A stretch of 48,486 bases of DNA, taken from contig MNDR01000096.1 of the NCBI GenBank assembly GCA_001915025.1, forward strand, positions 43,382 to 91,867, written 5' to 3'. Position numbers and translations under genes: made by a program. Position 1 is the stretch's first letter. The number at the start of each line of letters is the position of its first letter. Positions 24,067-33,014 of this stretch are shown here, piece by piece. This DNA comes from Gemmatimonadetes bacterium 13_2_20CM_2_65_7. Lineage in GTDB: Bacteria; Gemmatimonadota; Gemmatimonadetes; Gemmatimonadales; GWC2-71-9. Under the pieces are notes generated by a model, which saw only the letters and a list, made by a program, of their open reading frames with translations, made no database searches and was not told where the DNA came from.

Positions 24067-26550
24067 TCACGATCGCGGGCGGGCCAAGGCTTGGAAACCG
24101 GGGTGTTTTTGCAGGTCCCACCACCACCAGAAGATGTCGCCCCCAACGCGAAATGAGTGCTCGGGGTTGGCGGCTACGTACCGCTGTAGCAAGCGGATAG
24201 CTTCATCCTGCTCGCCGAGTAGCGTGCGGACAAAGGCCTCCATGGCAACGAGGTCGTGGTCGGGGTCGAGCTCCGGCGTGCCGCGGGAGCGCTCAATCAC
24301 CTGGTGCGCGCTGTCCTTGAGGCCAGCGCGCGCTATGGTAGCGGCCACGAGCATCTGCTCCCGGAGGTGGATGACCTGGCGGCGTTGTGCAGGCACTAGC
24401 GAATCGATCCCGGCGAGCAGGCGCCAGGCGCGGGGAATATCCGGATCCTCCAGCCGGGTCATCATGTAGAGCTGGCACTCGAGAAAACGGAAGTCCCGGG
24501 CGAAACGCCGCACGCCCTCTTGGCACCAGCGCTGCGCCTGGCGCTGCTGGTCGAGGTCATATGAGGTGAAGAACAGCCGCCCCAGGATGTCTGCGGCATT
24601 GGTCAGGTAGGCATCCTCTTCGTAGGCCCGCCGCGCCGCCAACGCCGCCCCCTGAAGATCCTTGGTCTGGTAGTACAGGCTGCTGAGCGTGGCGTAGGCG
24701 CTCGCGAGCGTGGGTTCCATATTCGTCGCGCGCTCGAGGTCTTTCCGGGCGTCATCCAGCAGCGCGGCGGCCTGCTGCGGATTGGGAGGACGGGCCAACT
24801 GCCAACGCCGATAGCGCAAGGTCCCTCGGAGCTCGATGGCGCCAGGATCTTCAGGCGCGATTGCCAGCGCTCGCGCCGTGTGTGCGAGGCCTTGCTCTAT
24901 CAAGGCCGGGTTGCGCGTGAGCCGTACGCGACGTTCGACGAGCTGGCCTCGCAACACGATTGGGTCGATCCACGTTGGATCTGCTCGCTCCGCCGACGCC
25001 AGCGTCGAATCGGTCCGTGCGAACAGCGCCATAGCGCTGTCCATCTTCCCCGCCTGCGCGAGCGATTCCCCATCCTTGCGGATCGCCTCGGCCTGCTGCA
25101 CGCGCGTCCATGCTTCGGTGCTTCTCGTCCCCGCGCGCTCTTCGCGCAGCCGCACCTCCTCCCCGAGCCGCTCGCGCAGCACGCGGGCGACTTCGCCGGC
25201 GAGCGAATCGCGAATCTGAAGGAGATTCGCCGAGGGCTGCTCGAAGGTCGCGCGCCGCAGTAGATCCGCACCGCTGTAGCCGTCCACGAGGCGTACCGTG
25301 ACCCGCACCCGATCGCGGACCGGTTCCACGGTGCCCTCGACCAACGTCCCCGCGCCAAGTGCCCGCGCGATGCTGTCGCGCGGGAGATCGACGTTGCGAT
25401 ATGGCAGCACGCCGTTGCGCGAAACGACGTCGAGAGAGCGGACCTCGGCGAGCTGATGGATCAGTCCTTCGGTGAGACCAGCAGCGAGATAGCCGAGCGA
25501 GCTGTCGGGACTCTGGTCCTGAAAGTACAGGACGGCGACACGGCGCACGTCCATGCCCGTACCGGATGGTCGGGCCGGGCCACGGCGACCGATGACGAGC
25601 CAGGTGAGCGCCGCGAGGAGCAACAGGCCGCCGGCCACGGGGATCGGCCGGCGCCAGCGTGGACGCCCCGGCGGCGTCGGCCTTCGTCCCCCTGTAACCC
25701 TTGAGATCCTTCCAGTGCTGGCGGTCGTGAGTGCGTTGGAAAACTGCTCGGCTGTCTGATAGCGATCGGCCGGCACTTTCTCGAGGGCGCGCTCGATCAC
25801 GGTCTCGAGCGCGTCGGGGATCGCCTCGCGGACAATTTTCAGCCGTGGCACGGAATCCAGCGAATGTCGCGCCATGATGGCTTGCGCGGTGGGGCCGGTG
25901 AACGGCGGCTGACCCGCCAATGTCTCGTACAACACGCAGGCGAGACTATAAATGTCGCTGCGGCGATCGACCTGGCCCGTCCCAGCTGCTTGCTCGGGTG
26001 GCATGTACGCGGGCGTGCCGATCGCGAGCCCCGTCTCCGTGAGCTTGTCGCCGCCTGCCGCGCTCACCGCCCGCGCAATCCCGAAGTCGGTAACGATCGC
26101 GTGGCCGCCGGACAACATGATGTTCTCCGGTTTGATGTCGCGGTGCACAACGTCGTGGCTGTGCGCATACGACAGCGCATCGGCGACCTCGCGCGCGATT
26201 TGGAGGGCGTCATCGAGCGGCAGCTGCGGCTCCCGCTCCAGCCGCTCGCGTAGGGATTCGCCTTCCACGAACGGCATCACATAGAACAGGAGGCCGTCCG
26301 CTACACCCGAGTCGTAAACCGGAAGAATGTTGGGATGTTGCAGGCGGGCGGCGAGCTTGATCTCCCGCAGAAAACGCTCACGGCCGAGCGCCATCGCGAT
26401 CTCGGGGCGCAGCGTCTTGAGGGCCACGAACCGCTCGTGGCGCACGTCGCGCGCGAGATAGACGCGCGCCATCCCGCCCCGACCCAGCTCTCTATCGATG
26501 ATGTAGTGGCCGGCGAGTGCCGCGTTCAATTCTGCAAACGGATCGGTCAC
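24067..26550 (-). CDS. Ser/Thr kinase with TolB/FlgO-like domain and TPRs
   Basis: An 827-residue protein. Kinase domain about 15-280: GRGGMARVYLARD, Lys in VALKTL, HRDIKPENIM, DFGIARAV, GTPAYMPPEQ. Then a TM segment (IPVAGGLLLLAALTWLVIG), then an outer region starting VRRVAVLYFQDQSPDSS, a TolB/FlgO-like domain (LAAGLTEGLIHQLAEVRSLDVVSRN; ALGAGTLVEGTVEP), then TPR-like repeats to the C-terminus. This architecture is typical of Gemmatimonadota and Acidobacteriota. I start at GTG 26550 (GTGACCGATCCGTTT) because the frame above it (to 26694) lacks conservation. A small protein with a similar TolB/FlgO-like domain precedes it. Confidence 0.88.
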   Translation of the reverse strand: MTDPFAELNAALAGHYIIDRELGRGGMARVYLARDVRHERFVALKTLRPEIAMALGRERFLREIKLAARLQHPNILPVYDSGVADGLLFYVMPFVEGESLRERLEREPQLPLDDALQIAREVADALSYAHSHDVVHRDIKPENIMLSGGHAIVTDFGIARAVSAAGGDKLTETGLAIGTPAYMPPEQAAGTGQVDRRSDIYSLACVLYETLAGQPPFTGPTAQAIMARHSLDSVPRLKIVREAIPDALETVIERALEKVPADRYQTAEQFSNALTTASTGRISRVTGGRRPTPPGRPRWRRPIPVAGGLLLLAALTWLVIGRRGPARPSGTGMDVRRVAVLYFQDQSPDSSLGYLAAGLTEGLIHQLAEVRSLDVVSRNGVLPYRNVDLPRDSIARALGAGTLVEGTVEPVRDRVRVTVRLVDGYSGADLLRRATFEQPSANLLQIRDSLAGEVARVLRERLGEEVRLREERAGTRSTEAWTRVQQAEAIRKDGESLAQAGKMDSAMALFARTDSTLASAERADPTWIDPIVLRGQLVERRVRLTRNPALIEQGLAHTARALAIAPEDPGAIELRGTLRYRRWQLARPPNPQQAAALLDDARKDLERATNMEPTLASAYATLSSLYYQTKDLQGAALAARRAYEEDAYLTNAADILGRLFFTSYDLDQQRQAQRWCQEGVRRFARDFRFLECQLYMMTRLEDPDIPRAWRLLAGIDSLVPAQRRQVIHLREQMLVAATIARAGLKDSAHQVIERSRGTPELDPDHDLVAMEAFVRTLLGEQDEAIRLLQRYVAANPEHSFRVGGDIFWWWWDLQKHPGFQALARPRS

Positions 26551-26587
26551 GACGATAACGTACGGTGGGGGCCGTGCGGAGGCTATA

Positions 26588-27070
26588 TCAGCGTACGCGT
26601 TGCGCGAGCGCGCGCGGGAGATGCTCGAGATCGGCGATTGCCCAAGGGGCGTCGAACACGAGCTGCACGCGTCCTGTGCCGGCGTCGATGACAATCATCT
26701 GCACGCGCACGGAATCGCGCCCTCCCGCAATGGGATCGAGGCGTCCGTAGATCGCGCGAGTGGCGCTGGTGTGTCGCGCAAGATCGAGCGCGGCGATTTC
26801 GGGCCGCGCCTGACCAGGGGGGCGCCACCGTTCCCGCACGACGTCCTGCGACACGGCGGCGAGCGGCGCGCTGATGGCGGCGGTGAGGCCGACCGCGAGA
26901 CGCACGCGCCACGGCTCGAGACCCGGTACGAAGATGTCGAACGGCGCGACGGCGACGAGTCGCGGGTCAGGCGCGTGGCTGCGTACGTAGCGCACGAAGC
27001 TGATCGCTCCGGCGACCATCAGGAGCGCGATCATCGTGGACATCGCGATCAAGAGCCGTCGGTTGGTCAT
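26588..27070 (-). CDS. Single-pass protein with TolB/FlgO-like domain
   Basis: A 160-residue protein: one TM segment (LLIAMSTMIALLMVAGAISFV, about 5-25) followed by a domain that begins PRLVAVAPFDIFVPGLEP and continues AVGLTAAISAPLAAV, the same layout as the TolB/FlgO-like part of the adjacent kinase, but without kinase or TPR. GAAGGG precedes the ATG. It lies 37 bases upstream of the kinase on the same strand, so both are probably in one transcript. It may act as a stand-alone sensor or partner of the kinase (inference). Confidence 0.65.
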   Translation of the reverse strand: MTNRRLLIAMSTMIALLMVAGAISFVRYVRSHAPDPRLVAVAPFDIFVPGLEPWRVRLAVGLTAAISAPLAAVSQDVVRERWRPPGQARPEIAALDLARHTSATRAIYGRLDPIAGGRDSVRVQMIVIDAGTGRVQLVFDAPWAIADLEHLPRALAQRVR

Positions 27071-27134
27071 TGGCGTCCCTTCAGAGGCGCGAGTAGCTTC
27101 GCACCCAGCCTATTCGATCACAAGGAGTCCGCAC

Positions 27135-28913
27135 TTGTCCCTGCGCACGGCGTTCCGTTCCCTGCTGGCCATGACTCTTTTCTGCCCGGTTCCTTCTCTT
27201 GCGCAGCAGCCGGTGCCTCCCCCGGACAGCGTCCGCCTGCACCAGCTCCTCGCCCAAAACTGGGCATACAGGATGCACGAGTATCCCGAGGAGGCGACGA
27301 CGGTGGGATATCCGGGCCAAAACGCGCGCTGGACCGATTACTCGCTCGAGGCGATCGCCCGGCGCAAACGGGAGTTGAACGATCCGCTGACGGCATTGCG
27401 CGCCATCGATCGCACCAAGCTCAGCGCCAACGACCAGCTCAACTACGACCTCTTCCGTCACGATGCCATCGATGCGCTGGACGAAAGCCGCTTTCCGGGC
27501 GAGTTGATGCCGGTCAATCAGCTTGGCGGCGTGCAGCAGGACGTCCCAGCGATCATTGCGCAGATGCCAGCCGGTAGGGTGCCGGAGTATGAAGACATCA
27601 TCGCCCGGCTGCGCGCCCTCCCCGTGCTCGTGAACGAGACGATCACCCTGCTCGAGCGCGGGCTCGCCACGGGGGTCACGCCTCCACAGATCACGTTGCG
27701 AGACGTGCCGGCGCAGGCGCAAAGCCTCGTTGTCACCGATCCGCTGACCAGTCCGATGCTCGAGGCGTTTGTCCATTTCCCCGCCGGAATCGCTGGCGCG
27801 GATCAGCAGCGCCTGCGCGCCGCCGCGGTGGCCGCGTATCGAGATTCCGTTGCGCCGGCGTTTCAGAAACTGAGCGCCTTCCTGCGTGACAAGTACGTCC
27901 TCGGAGCGCGCAAGACGATCGGCATGCGCGATCTTCCCAACGGACTCGATTGGTATCGCGTTGAGGCGCGCTCGAGGACCACCACCGATCTCACCCCCGA
28001 GCAGATGCACGCCCTGGGGCTCGCGGAGGTGAAACGCATTCGCGGGCAGATGGACAGCGTGATTGCGGCGACCGGGTTCAAGGGGACGTTCGCGGACTTC
28101 GTGCAGTTTTTGCGCACCGATCCGCGGTTTTTCTTCACGACGCCCGAGGATTTGCTCCGCGCCTCACGTGATCTCACGAAGCGGATCGATCCCGAGCTCG
28201 TACGTTTGTTCGGCACCCTGCCCCGCCTGACGTACGGCGTGAGCCCGGTTCCCTCCTATGCGGAGCGATCGCAAACGACGGCGTATTATCAGCCCGGCAG
28301 TCCGCTCGCCCATCGCGCCGGCACCTATTTCGTCAACACCTACAACCTGCCGGCGCGGCCGCGGTGGGAGATGGAAGCGTTGACGCTCCACGAAGCCGTC
28401 CCGGGACATCACTTGCAGATCGCGCTGGGGGAGGAGCTCGAAGGCGTTCCCGAATTTCGCCGCTTTGGCGGCTACACCGCATTTGTCGAGGGGTGGGGTC
28501 TCTACAGTGAGAGCCTGGGCGGTGAGCTCGGATTGTACACCGATCCCTACAGCAAATTCGGACAGCTCACCTACGAGATGTGGCGCGCGATCCGCCTCGT
28601 CATCGACACCGGTATCCATACGATGGGGTGGACCCGCGAGCAGGCGATCGACTACTTCAAGGCCAATGCCGCGAAGACCGAGCACGACATCACCGTGGAA
28701 GTCGATCGCTACATCGTGTGGCCCGGCCAGGCACTCGCCTACAAGATCGGCGAGCTGAAGATCAAAGAGCTGCGCGCGTACGCGTCGTCGACCCTCGGCA
28801 GCAAATTCGATATTCGCGCGTTCCACGATCAGGTGCTCGGCGCGGGTGCGGTACCGCTCGACGTGCTCGACGCGCGGATTCACCGGTGGGTGGCCGCGGT
28901 GCAGGCGCGGTGA
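27135..28913 (+). CDS. Exported DUF885-family peptidase-like protein
   Basis: A 592-residue protein of the DUF885 family, a group of predicted zinc peptidases. It carries the signature HEAVPGHH (419-426) in LTLHEAVPGHHLQIAL, followed by FVEGWGLYSE (a likely third-ligand Glu) and a C-terminal QALAYKIGELKIKELR block. An N-terminal signal peptide (LRTAFRSLLAMTLFCPVPSLAQQ) fits the TTG at 27135, which has AAGGAG at 8 bases; the ATG start at 27036 would overlap the divergent gene. Substrate unknown. It is followed by an AraC-type regulator. Confidence 0.88.
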   Translation: MSLRTAFRSLLAMTLFCPVPSLAQQPVPPPDSVRLHQLLAQNWAYRMHEYPEEATTVGYPGQNARWTDYSLEAIARRKRELNDPLTALRAIDRTKLSANDQLNYDLFRHDAIDALDESRFPGELMPVNQLGGVQQDVPAIIAQMPAGRVPEYEDIIARLRALPVLVNETITLLERGLATGVTPPQITLRDVPAQAQSLVVTDPLTSPMLEAFVHFPAGIAGADQQRLRAAAVAAYRDSVAPAFQKLSAFLRDKYVLGARKTIGMRDLPNGLDWYRVEARSRTTTDLTPEQMHALGLAEVKRIRGQMDSVIAATGFKGTFADFVQFLRTDPRFFFTTPEDLLRASRDLTKRIDPELVRLFGTLPRLTYGVSPVPSYAERSQTTAYYQPGSPLAHRAGTYFVNTYNLPARPRWEMEALTLHEAVPGHHLQIALGEELEGVPEFRRFGGYTAFVEGWGLYSESLGGELGLYTDPYSKFGQLTYEMWRAIRLVIDTGIHTMGWTREQAIDYFKANAAKTEHDITVEVDRYIVWPGQALAYKIGELKIKELRAYASSTLGSKFDIRAFHDQVLGAGAVPLDVLDARIHRWVAAVQAR

Positions 28914-28949
28914 ACGAGGTTTGATAGGCGCGTATTAGCGTGACGGTGC

Positions 28950-29813
28950 ATGGTCACCGTCTGCACTGTTCTTCCGGCCACCGAACGCTCGCGCATCGAC
29001 GCCGCGGGCGACGGCTGCTTCCACACACTGCACGCCGAATCGCTGCGTGAAGCTCTCCATGTTGCCCGGCGCCGGCGCGTCGACGCGGTGGTCATTTCGG
29101 TGCATCGCTGCCACGGCGAGGCGCTCCCGGCGGTCGCGCGGTTCGTGCGTGAATTTCCGGCGATCCCGGCCGTCGCGCTGGTCTCGCGGCACGACCGCGA
29201 ATCCACCGAAACACTGTTGCGGCTCGGCGCGACCGGTGTGCGAACGGCCGTTGATTGCACCGAGCCTGATGGATGGCGGCGCTTGCGGGACCTCGTTGGC
29301 CATCCGGCGTCGCCGGTTGCCACGCGGATCCTCGCGCGCCTGGTCCCTGCCCTCGGTGAGCCATCCGAAGAGGCGCGGCTCTTCTTCGAAGCCATCGCGC
29401 GGCTCGCACCGGCGCTCAGCACGGTCCGGGGTTTGGCACGACATCTCCGAGTGCGACCCAGCACGTTGATGTCGCGCTTTCATCGAGCCGCCATTCCGTC
29501 ACCAAAGAGTTACCTCGCGGGCATGCGTCTGCTGCACGCCGCTTTCCTTTTTCAGAATCCCGGGTTGGCCGTCTCGGATGTCGCTTATCGGATGGATTAC
29601 TCATCACCCCAGAGCTTCGGGCGGCACCTCCGCGCCGTGCTGGGCGTGACCGCTGGCGAGTTTCGCCGCCGCTTTCCTTTTGATGTCGCGCTGACGCGCT
29701 ACATCGACCTGCTCGTCACCCCGTACCGGGAGGCCCTGCGCGCGTTTCACCCCTTCAACGCGGGGTCGTGGGACCAAGGCCCGAACGCCACAGCGGTCTT
29801 CCGGGCGGGGTAA
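28950..29813 (+). CDS. AraC-family transcriptional regulator
   Basis: A 287-residue protein. The N-terminal 120 residues resemble a receiver-like alpha/beta fold (AVVISVHRCHGEALPAVARF, AVALVSRHD) without a clear phospho-acceptor Asp, so it may be a pseudo-receiver. The C-terminal 100 residues are an AraC-type double helix-turn-helix: LSTVRGLARHLRVRPSTLMSRF as the first helix pair, and LAVSDVAYRMDYSSPQSFGR as the second, with the conserved F..H.R spacing. It starts 36 bases after the DUF885 gene and ends 7 bases before the convergent chemoreceptor gene. Target unknown. Confidence 0.85.
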   Translation: MVTVCTVLPATERSRIDAAGDGCFHTLHAESLREALHVARRRRVDAVVISVHRCHGEALPAVARFVREFPAIPAVALVSRHDRESTETLLRLGATGVRTAVDCTEPDGWRRLRDLVGHPASPVATRILARLVPALGEPSEEARLFFEAIARLAPALSTVRGLARHLRVRPSTLMSRFHRAAIPSPKSYLAGMRLLHAAFLFQNPGLAVSDVAYRMDYSSPQSFGRHLRAVLGVTAGEFRRRFPFDVALTRYIDLLVTPYREALRAFHPFNAGSWDQGPNATAVFRAG

Positions 29814-29820
29814 TTTCGCG

Positions 29821-31494
29821 CTAGTCGGCGGCGGGCCTGACCTGATGCTCGACCGTGCGCTGATCGCGTCGCAGCACGGAGAAGCGCGCCATCCCAGCGC
29901 GCAGCCGCTCGGCGAGCTGCGCGAGCTGCTGCGACGTGGTCGTGAGCTCAGCCATCGACGTGATCTGAGCCTCCGTCGCGGCCGCGGTATTGTTGGCGCT
30001 TTCAGAGGAAGCTGTCGAGATACTGGCGACTTGCTGTAGCGATTGTGCCAGCGCCGCAAGCCGCGCGGCCTGGCTTCGCGAGACTTCCGCCGTCGCGTCG
30101 ACCAGGTCACCCATCAGCTGCACACCCTGATGCAGCTCCTGGAGAGCGCCATCGGCTTCCGCCGCGACGCCGCCGATGTCACGGACCTTGGTCTCACCGG
30201 ATTGCATCGCGCGCGCCGCCGCTTCGATCCCGGTTCGCAGATCGCTGACCAGCTCGGCGACCTCGCGAGCCGACTTCCCTGCCTCGGCGGCCAGCGTTCG
30301 CACCTCGTCCGCGACCACCGCGAACCCTTCCCCATGCTCCTCCGCGCGGGCGGCTTCGATGGCCGCGTTGAGCGCGAGCAGATGCGTCTGCCGCGCAATC
30401 CGCGCGATCGTCTGGGCGAACACGCCGATCCGCTCCGACATTCCGGACAGCCCGGCGACGGTCGACGCGGTCGCGCGCACCTCTTCACCGACGGCGCGCA
30501 GTGTCGCGCTCGCCCGCGCGACGCGCTCGCGTCCGCGCTCAGCCGCGCCGACGAGCCGTGCAGCATCGACCTGCATCAACTCGGCGCGCACCCGCAGCGA
30601 TTCCGCCTGGTCGGCGGCCTTGGCGCTTTCGCCGCGGGCGTCATCGGCGAGTCCGCGCTGATGGCCGAGATCGCCGGCGAGACGCTGCGAGGTCTGCGTG
30701 AGTGATTCCGTTGTCGCATGCAATTGCTCCGCGGCAGCCGCCAGCTCCTCGGCGAACGCCGCGACTTCATCGGCTTCTCGCTGCACCGAGGAAATCGTCG
30801 CTGCGATTTCCTCGAGCATGCGATTGAAACTCTTCTCCAGGAAGCCGAGCTCGTCGGCCTCTGCGGCAGCGGCACGGACGGCGAGGAAGCCCTGCTCCGC
30901 TTCTCCCATCACGCTGCGCGCGCGTCGGATGCGCTGGATGAGCGTCGCCGGAATCCGCTTGAGCGTCATCGCGACGACAATGAAGACTCCCGTCTCGAGG
31001 TACGCGCTCGTGTCGAGACCCCCATGCAACCAACTCGCGAATAGATAGGCGACGGAGGTTACGAGCACGAGGAAGTCGCCGACGGTCTGTCCCTGATCGA
31101 AGGCGTACGGCAAGACCGCGATGAACAGCGCGGCGATCACGCCACCGGGCCCGAACCACAAGACGAGCACGTTGACCAGCACGACGTCGAGCAGCGCGAG
31201 CATATAGATGAACCACCAGCGATACCACCCGCGCTCCTTGATCATGCCGACCAGCGCGTTGATCACAGCCGCCCCACCCGCGACGAGGACGATGGTGCCG
31301 AGTTGGGTGTCGATCGTGCCGCTCAGCCTGCCAAGGACGCCCAGCACGAGCAGCCCGGCCGCGATCGCCCAGCGGCGGCGGTGACTCCGCTCGAACGTCT
31401 CGAGGTCCTTGAACCGCTGCTCGAGTGCCGTGGCTTCGTCGTGCCAGCCCCGCACGCGCTCGGCAAAGGAAGGACGACGCGAAGGCAACGTCAC
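29821..31494 (-). CDS. Methyl-accepting chemotaxis-type receptor
   Basis: A 557-residue receptor. The N-terminal half has about five or six hydrophobic segments ([85 protein letters not shown]) and no periplasmic sensor domain, so sensing may be in the membrane. The C-terminal half is a coiled-coil signalling domain with the hairpin tip TNLLALNA-like motif ([17 protein letters not shown], then [14 protein letters not shown]). Start GTG 31494 overlaps the pyrE stop (GTGA), so translation is coupled. No cheA, cheW or flagellar gene is in the window. Confidence 0.88.
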   Translation of the reverse strand: MTLPSRRPSFAERVRGWHDEATALEQRFKDLETFERSHRRRWAIAAGLLVLGVLGRLSGTIDTQLGTIVLVAGGAAVINALVGMIKERGWYRWWFIYMLALLDVVLVNVLVLWFGPGGVIAALFIAVLPYAFDQGQTVGDFLVLVTSVAYLFASWLHGGLDTSAYLETGVFIVVAMTLKRIPATLIQRIRRARSVMGEAEQGFLAVRAAAAEADELGFLEKSFNRMLEEIAATISSVQREADEVAAFAEELAAAAEQLHATTESLTQTSQRLAGDLGHQRGLADDARGESAKAADQAESLRVRAELMQVDAARLVGAAERGRERVARASATLRAVGEEVRATASTVAGLSGMSERIGVFAQTIARIARQTHLLALNAAIEAARAEEHGEGFAVVADEVRTLAAEAGKSAREVAELVSDLRTGIEAAARAMQSGETKVRDIGGVAAEADGALQELHQGVQLMGDLVDATAEVSRSQAARLAALAQSLQQVASISTASSESANNTAAATEAQITSMAELTTTSQQLAQLAERLRAGMARFSVLRRDQRTVEHQVRPAAD

Positions 31495-32063
31495 GGAGAC
31501 AGCCCGAGATCGGTGGCGGTGAGAAACGCTTCGACCAGGTAGCCGGCGCGTTCGATGGCCTCGCGTCCGCCCTCCTGCCGGTCGACCACGGCCATTACGC
31601 CGAGCACGTGGCCGCCTTCGGTTTCCACGGCACTGATGGCGTCGCGAGCGGAGCGGCCGGTCGTGAGCACATCCTCGACGATGACGACGGGGAAGCCGGG
31701 GAGCAAGCAACCTTCAATCCGTTTTCCCGTGCCGTGATCCTTGGGTTGCTTGCGGACGGTGAAGGCATCGAGGAGTTGCCCGCGGCGGCGCGCGGTGAGG
31801 GCGAGCGCATAGGCCACCGGATCCGCGCCCAGCGTGAGGCCTCCGACCGCACGTGGCGCCCAGCCCCGGACCGCCAGGCGATCCAGGCCCAAGCCTCCGA
31901 TCACGGCGAGGCCGTCGCCGGACATCGTCGTGAGGCGGGCATCGATGTAGAAAGAAGAGCGGTGGCCCGAGGCGAGGACGAAATCGCCGCGGCGTACGGA
32001 GCGCGCGAGGAGCAGATCCTTGAGAGTATCCCTAAGGTAGTAGTAATCGCTACTACTATTCAC
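31491..32063 (-). CDS. pyrE: Orotate phosphoribosyltransferase
   Basis: Enzyme of pyrimidine synthesis, orotate plus PRPP giving OMP. 190 residues from GTG 32063. Motifs: [15 protein letters not shown] near the N-terminus, the PRPP loop [13 protein letters not shown], and the dimer-contact Lys/Arg-rich segment ([23 protein letters not shown]). The first codons ([12 protein letters not shown]) are encoded by a perfect 8-bp hairpin. The frame is open to TTG 32078, but GTG 32063 overlaps the kinase stop by 8 bases and is the more natural start. The stop overlaps the chemoreceptor GTG. The operon order kinase-pyrE-receptor is unusual. Confidence 0.92.
   Translation of the reverse strand: MNSSSDYYYLRDTLKDLLLARSVRRGDFVLASGHRSSFYIDARLTTMSGDGLAVIGGLGLDRLAVRGWAPRAVGGLTLGADPVAYALALTARRRGQLLDAFTVRKQPKDHGTGKRIEGCLLPGFPVVIVEDVLTTGRSARDAISAVETEGGHVLGVMAVVDRQEGGREAIERAGYLVEAFLTATDLGLSP
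32038..32058 (-). promoter_or_regulatory. Perfect 8-bp hairpin at pyrE start
   Basis: Minus strand reads TAGTAGTA-GCGAT-TACTACTA (32058 to 32038). It spans codons 2 to 9 of pyrE and contains the kinase TAG. As RNA it could mask the early coding region or pause ribosomes between the two genes. The repeated triplet matches that in the origin array. Confidence 0.5.
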
Positions 32064-32970
32064 TGCGCTTGCCGACAATGTTCTTCAGTGCGCCGAGCAA
32101 GCCGCGCTGCCGAGGTGCGCCTTTGCGGTCCGCCAGGCCCGCCTCCAGGTCGTCCGCGAATGCGGTGACCGTGGGCTGACGGTCGGTAGGATTTCGGGAC
32201 AGCCCTTTCATCACCGCGGCCTCCAGCGCCGGCGGGAAGGTGAGGCCCTTGGCGGCATCGGAGAGCGGCTTGGGCTGCTGACTCAGCAGCTGCTGAAACA
32301 ACTCGCGCGGGCTGCGGCCTTCGTGCGGATGGCGGCCCGTGAGCATGTAGTACGTGATTTTCGCGAGACTGTAGATGTCGGCCCGCCCGTCGACGAGCTC
32401 CCCTGAGAGCGCTTCGGGCGCCACGTATTGAAGAGTGCCGACAAAAAAACCGGTGCGCGTGAGCCGCTCTTCCGGCGGCTCCTCCGCGTCACGCGCGATC
32501 CCGAAGTCCAGCAATTTGACGGTCCCGGCGGCGCGATCGTACATGATGTTTTCGGGCTTCAGGTCGCGATGAATGATGCCCGCCTGATGCGCCGCGGCGA
32601 GCGCGTCCGCAAGTTGCCGCGCCAGTGCGACCGCATCCGCCGGAGCGAGGGGGGCGTTGTGGTGTAGGAAGTCGGCCAGCGGCTCCCCCTTCGCCCATTC
32701 CAGGGCGAGGTAATAGAGCCCGTCCGCTTCGCCGAAGTCGTACGTCCGGACCACACCCGGATGCTTGACGCGCGAGCCGTACCCCGCTTCACGCAAGAAT
32801 CGCTTGACGACCGTGGGGTCGCCCCTGAGCCGCTGGCGCAATACCTTGAACGCACAGGCGCCGCGATCGGCATGCTCAGCGCGGTACACTTCCGCCGTCC
32901 CTCCCTCGCCCACGCGCTCGAGGAGGCGGTAGCCGGCGATCGACCGACCGGCGAGGTTTTCGTTGGCCAT
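32056..32970 (-). CDS. Soluble Ser/Thr protein kinase
   Basis: A 304-residue Hanks-type kinase: GEGGTAEVYRAEH (21-33), Lys42 in AFKVL, HRDLKPENIMYDR, DFGIARD, GTLQYVAPEAL. It ends with a short tail ([19 protein letters not shown]) and no TM segment. ATG 32970 gives MANENLAGRSIAGYRLLERV; the frame is open further (to 33246) but overlaps the divergent GWxTD gene. Weak Shine-Dalgarno. Its stop lies inside the start region of pyrE. Confidence 0.9.
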   Translation of the reverse strand: MANENLAGRSIAGYRLLERVGEGGTAEVYRAEHADRGACAFKVLRQRLRGDPTVVKRFLREAGYGSRVKHPGVVRTYDFGEADGLYYLALEWAKGEPLADFLHHNAPLAPADAVALARQLADALAAAHQAGIIHRDLKPENIMYDRAAGTVKLLDFGIARDAEEPPEERLTRTGFFVGTLQYVAPEALSGELVDGRADIYSLAKITYYMLTGRHPHEGRSPRELFQQLLSQQPKPLSDAAKGLTFPPALEAAVMKGLSRNPTDRQPTVTAFADDLEAGLADRKGAPRQRGLLGALKNIVGKRSE

Positions 32971-33014
32971 GGGGAGTTCTCGCGAAACTAACGTCCGGAT
33001 TTGAGGCTCGGCAA

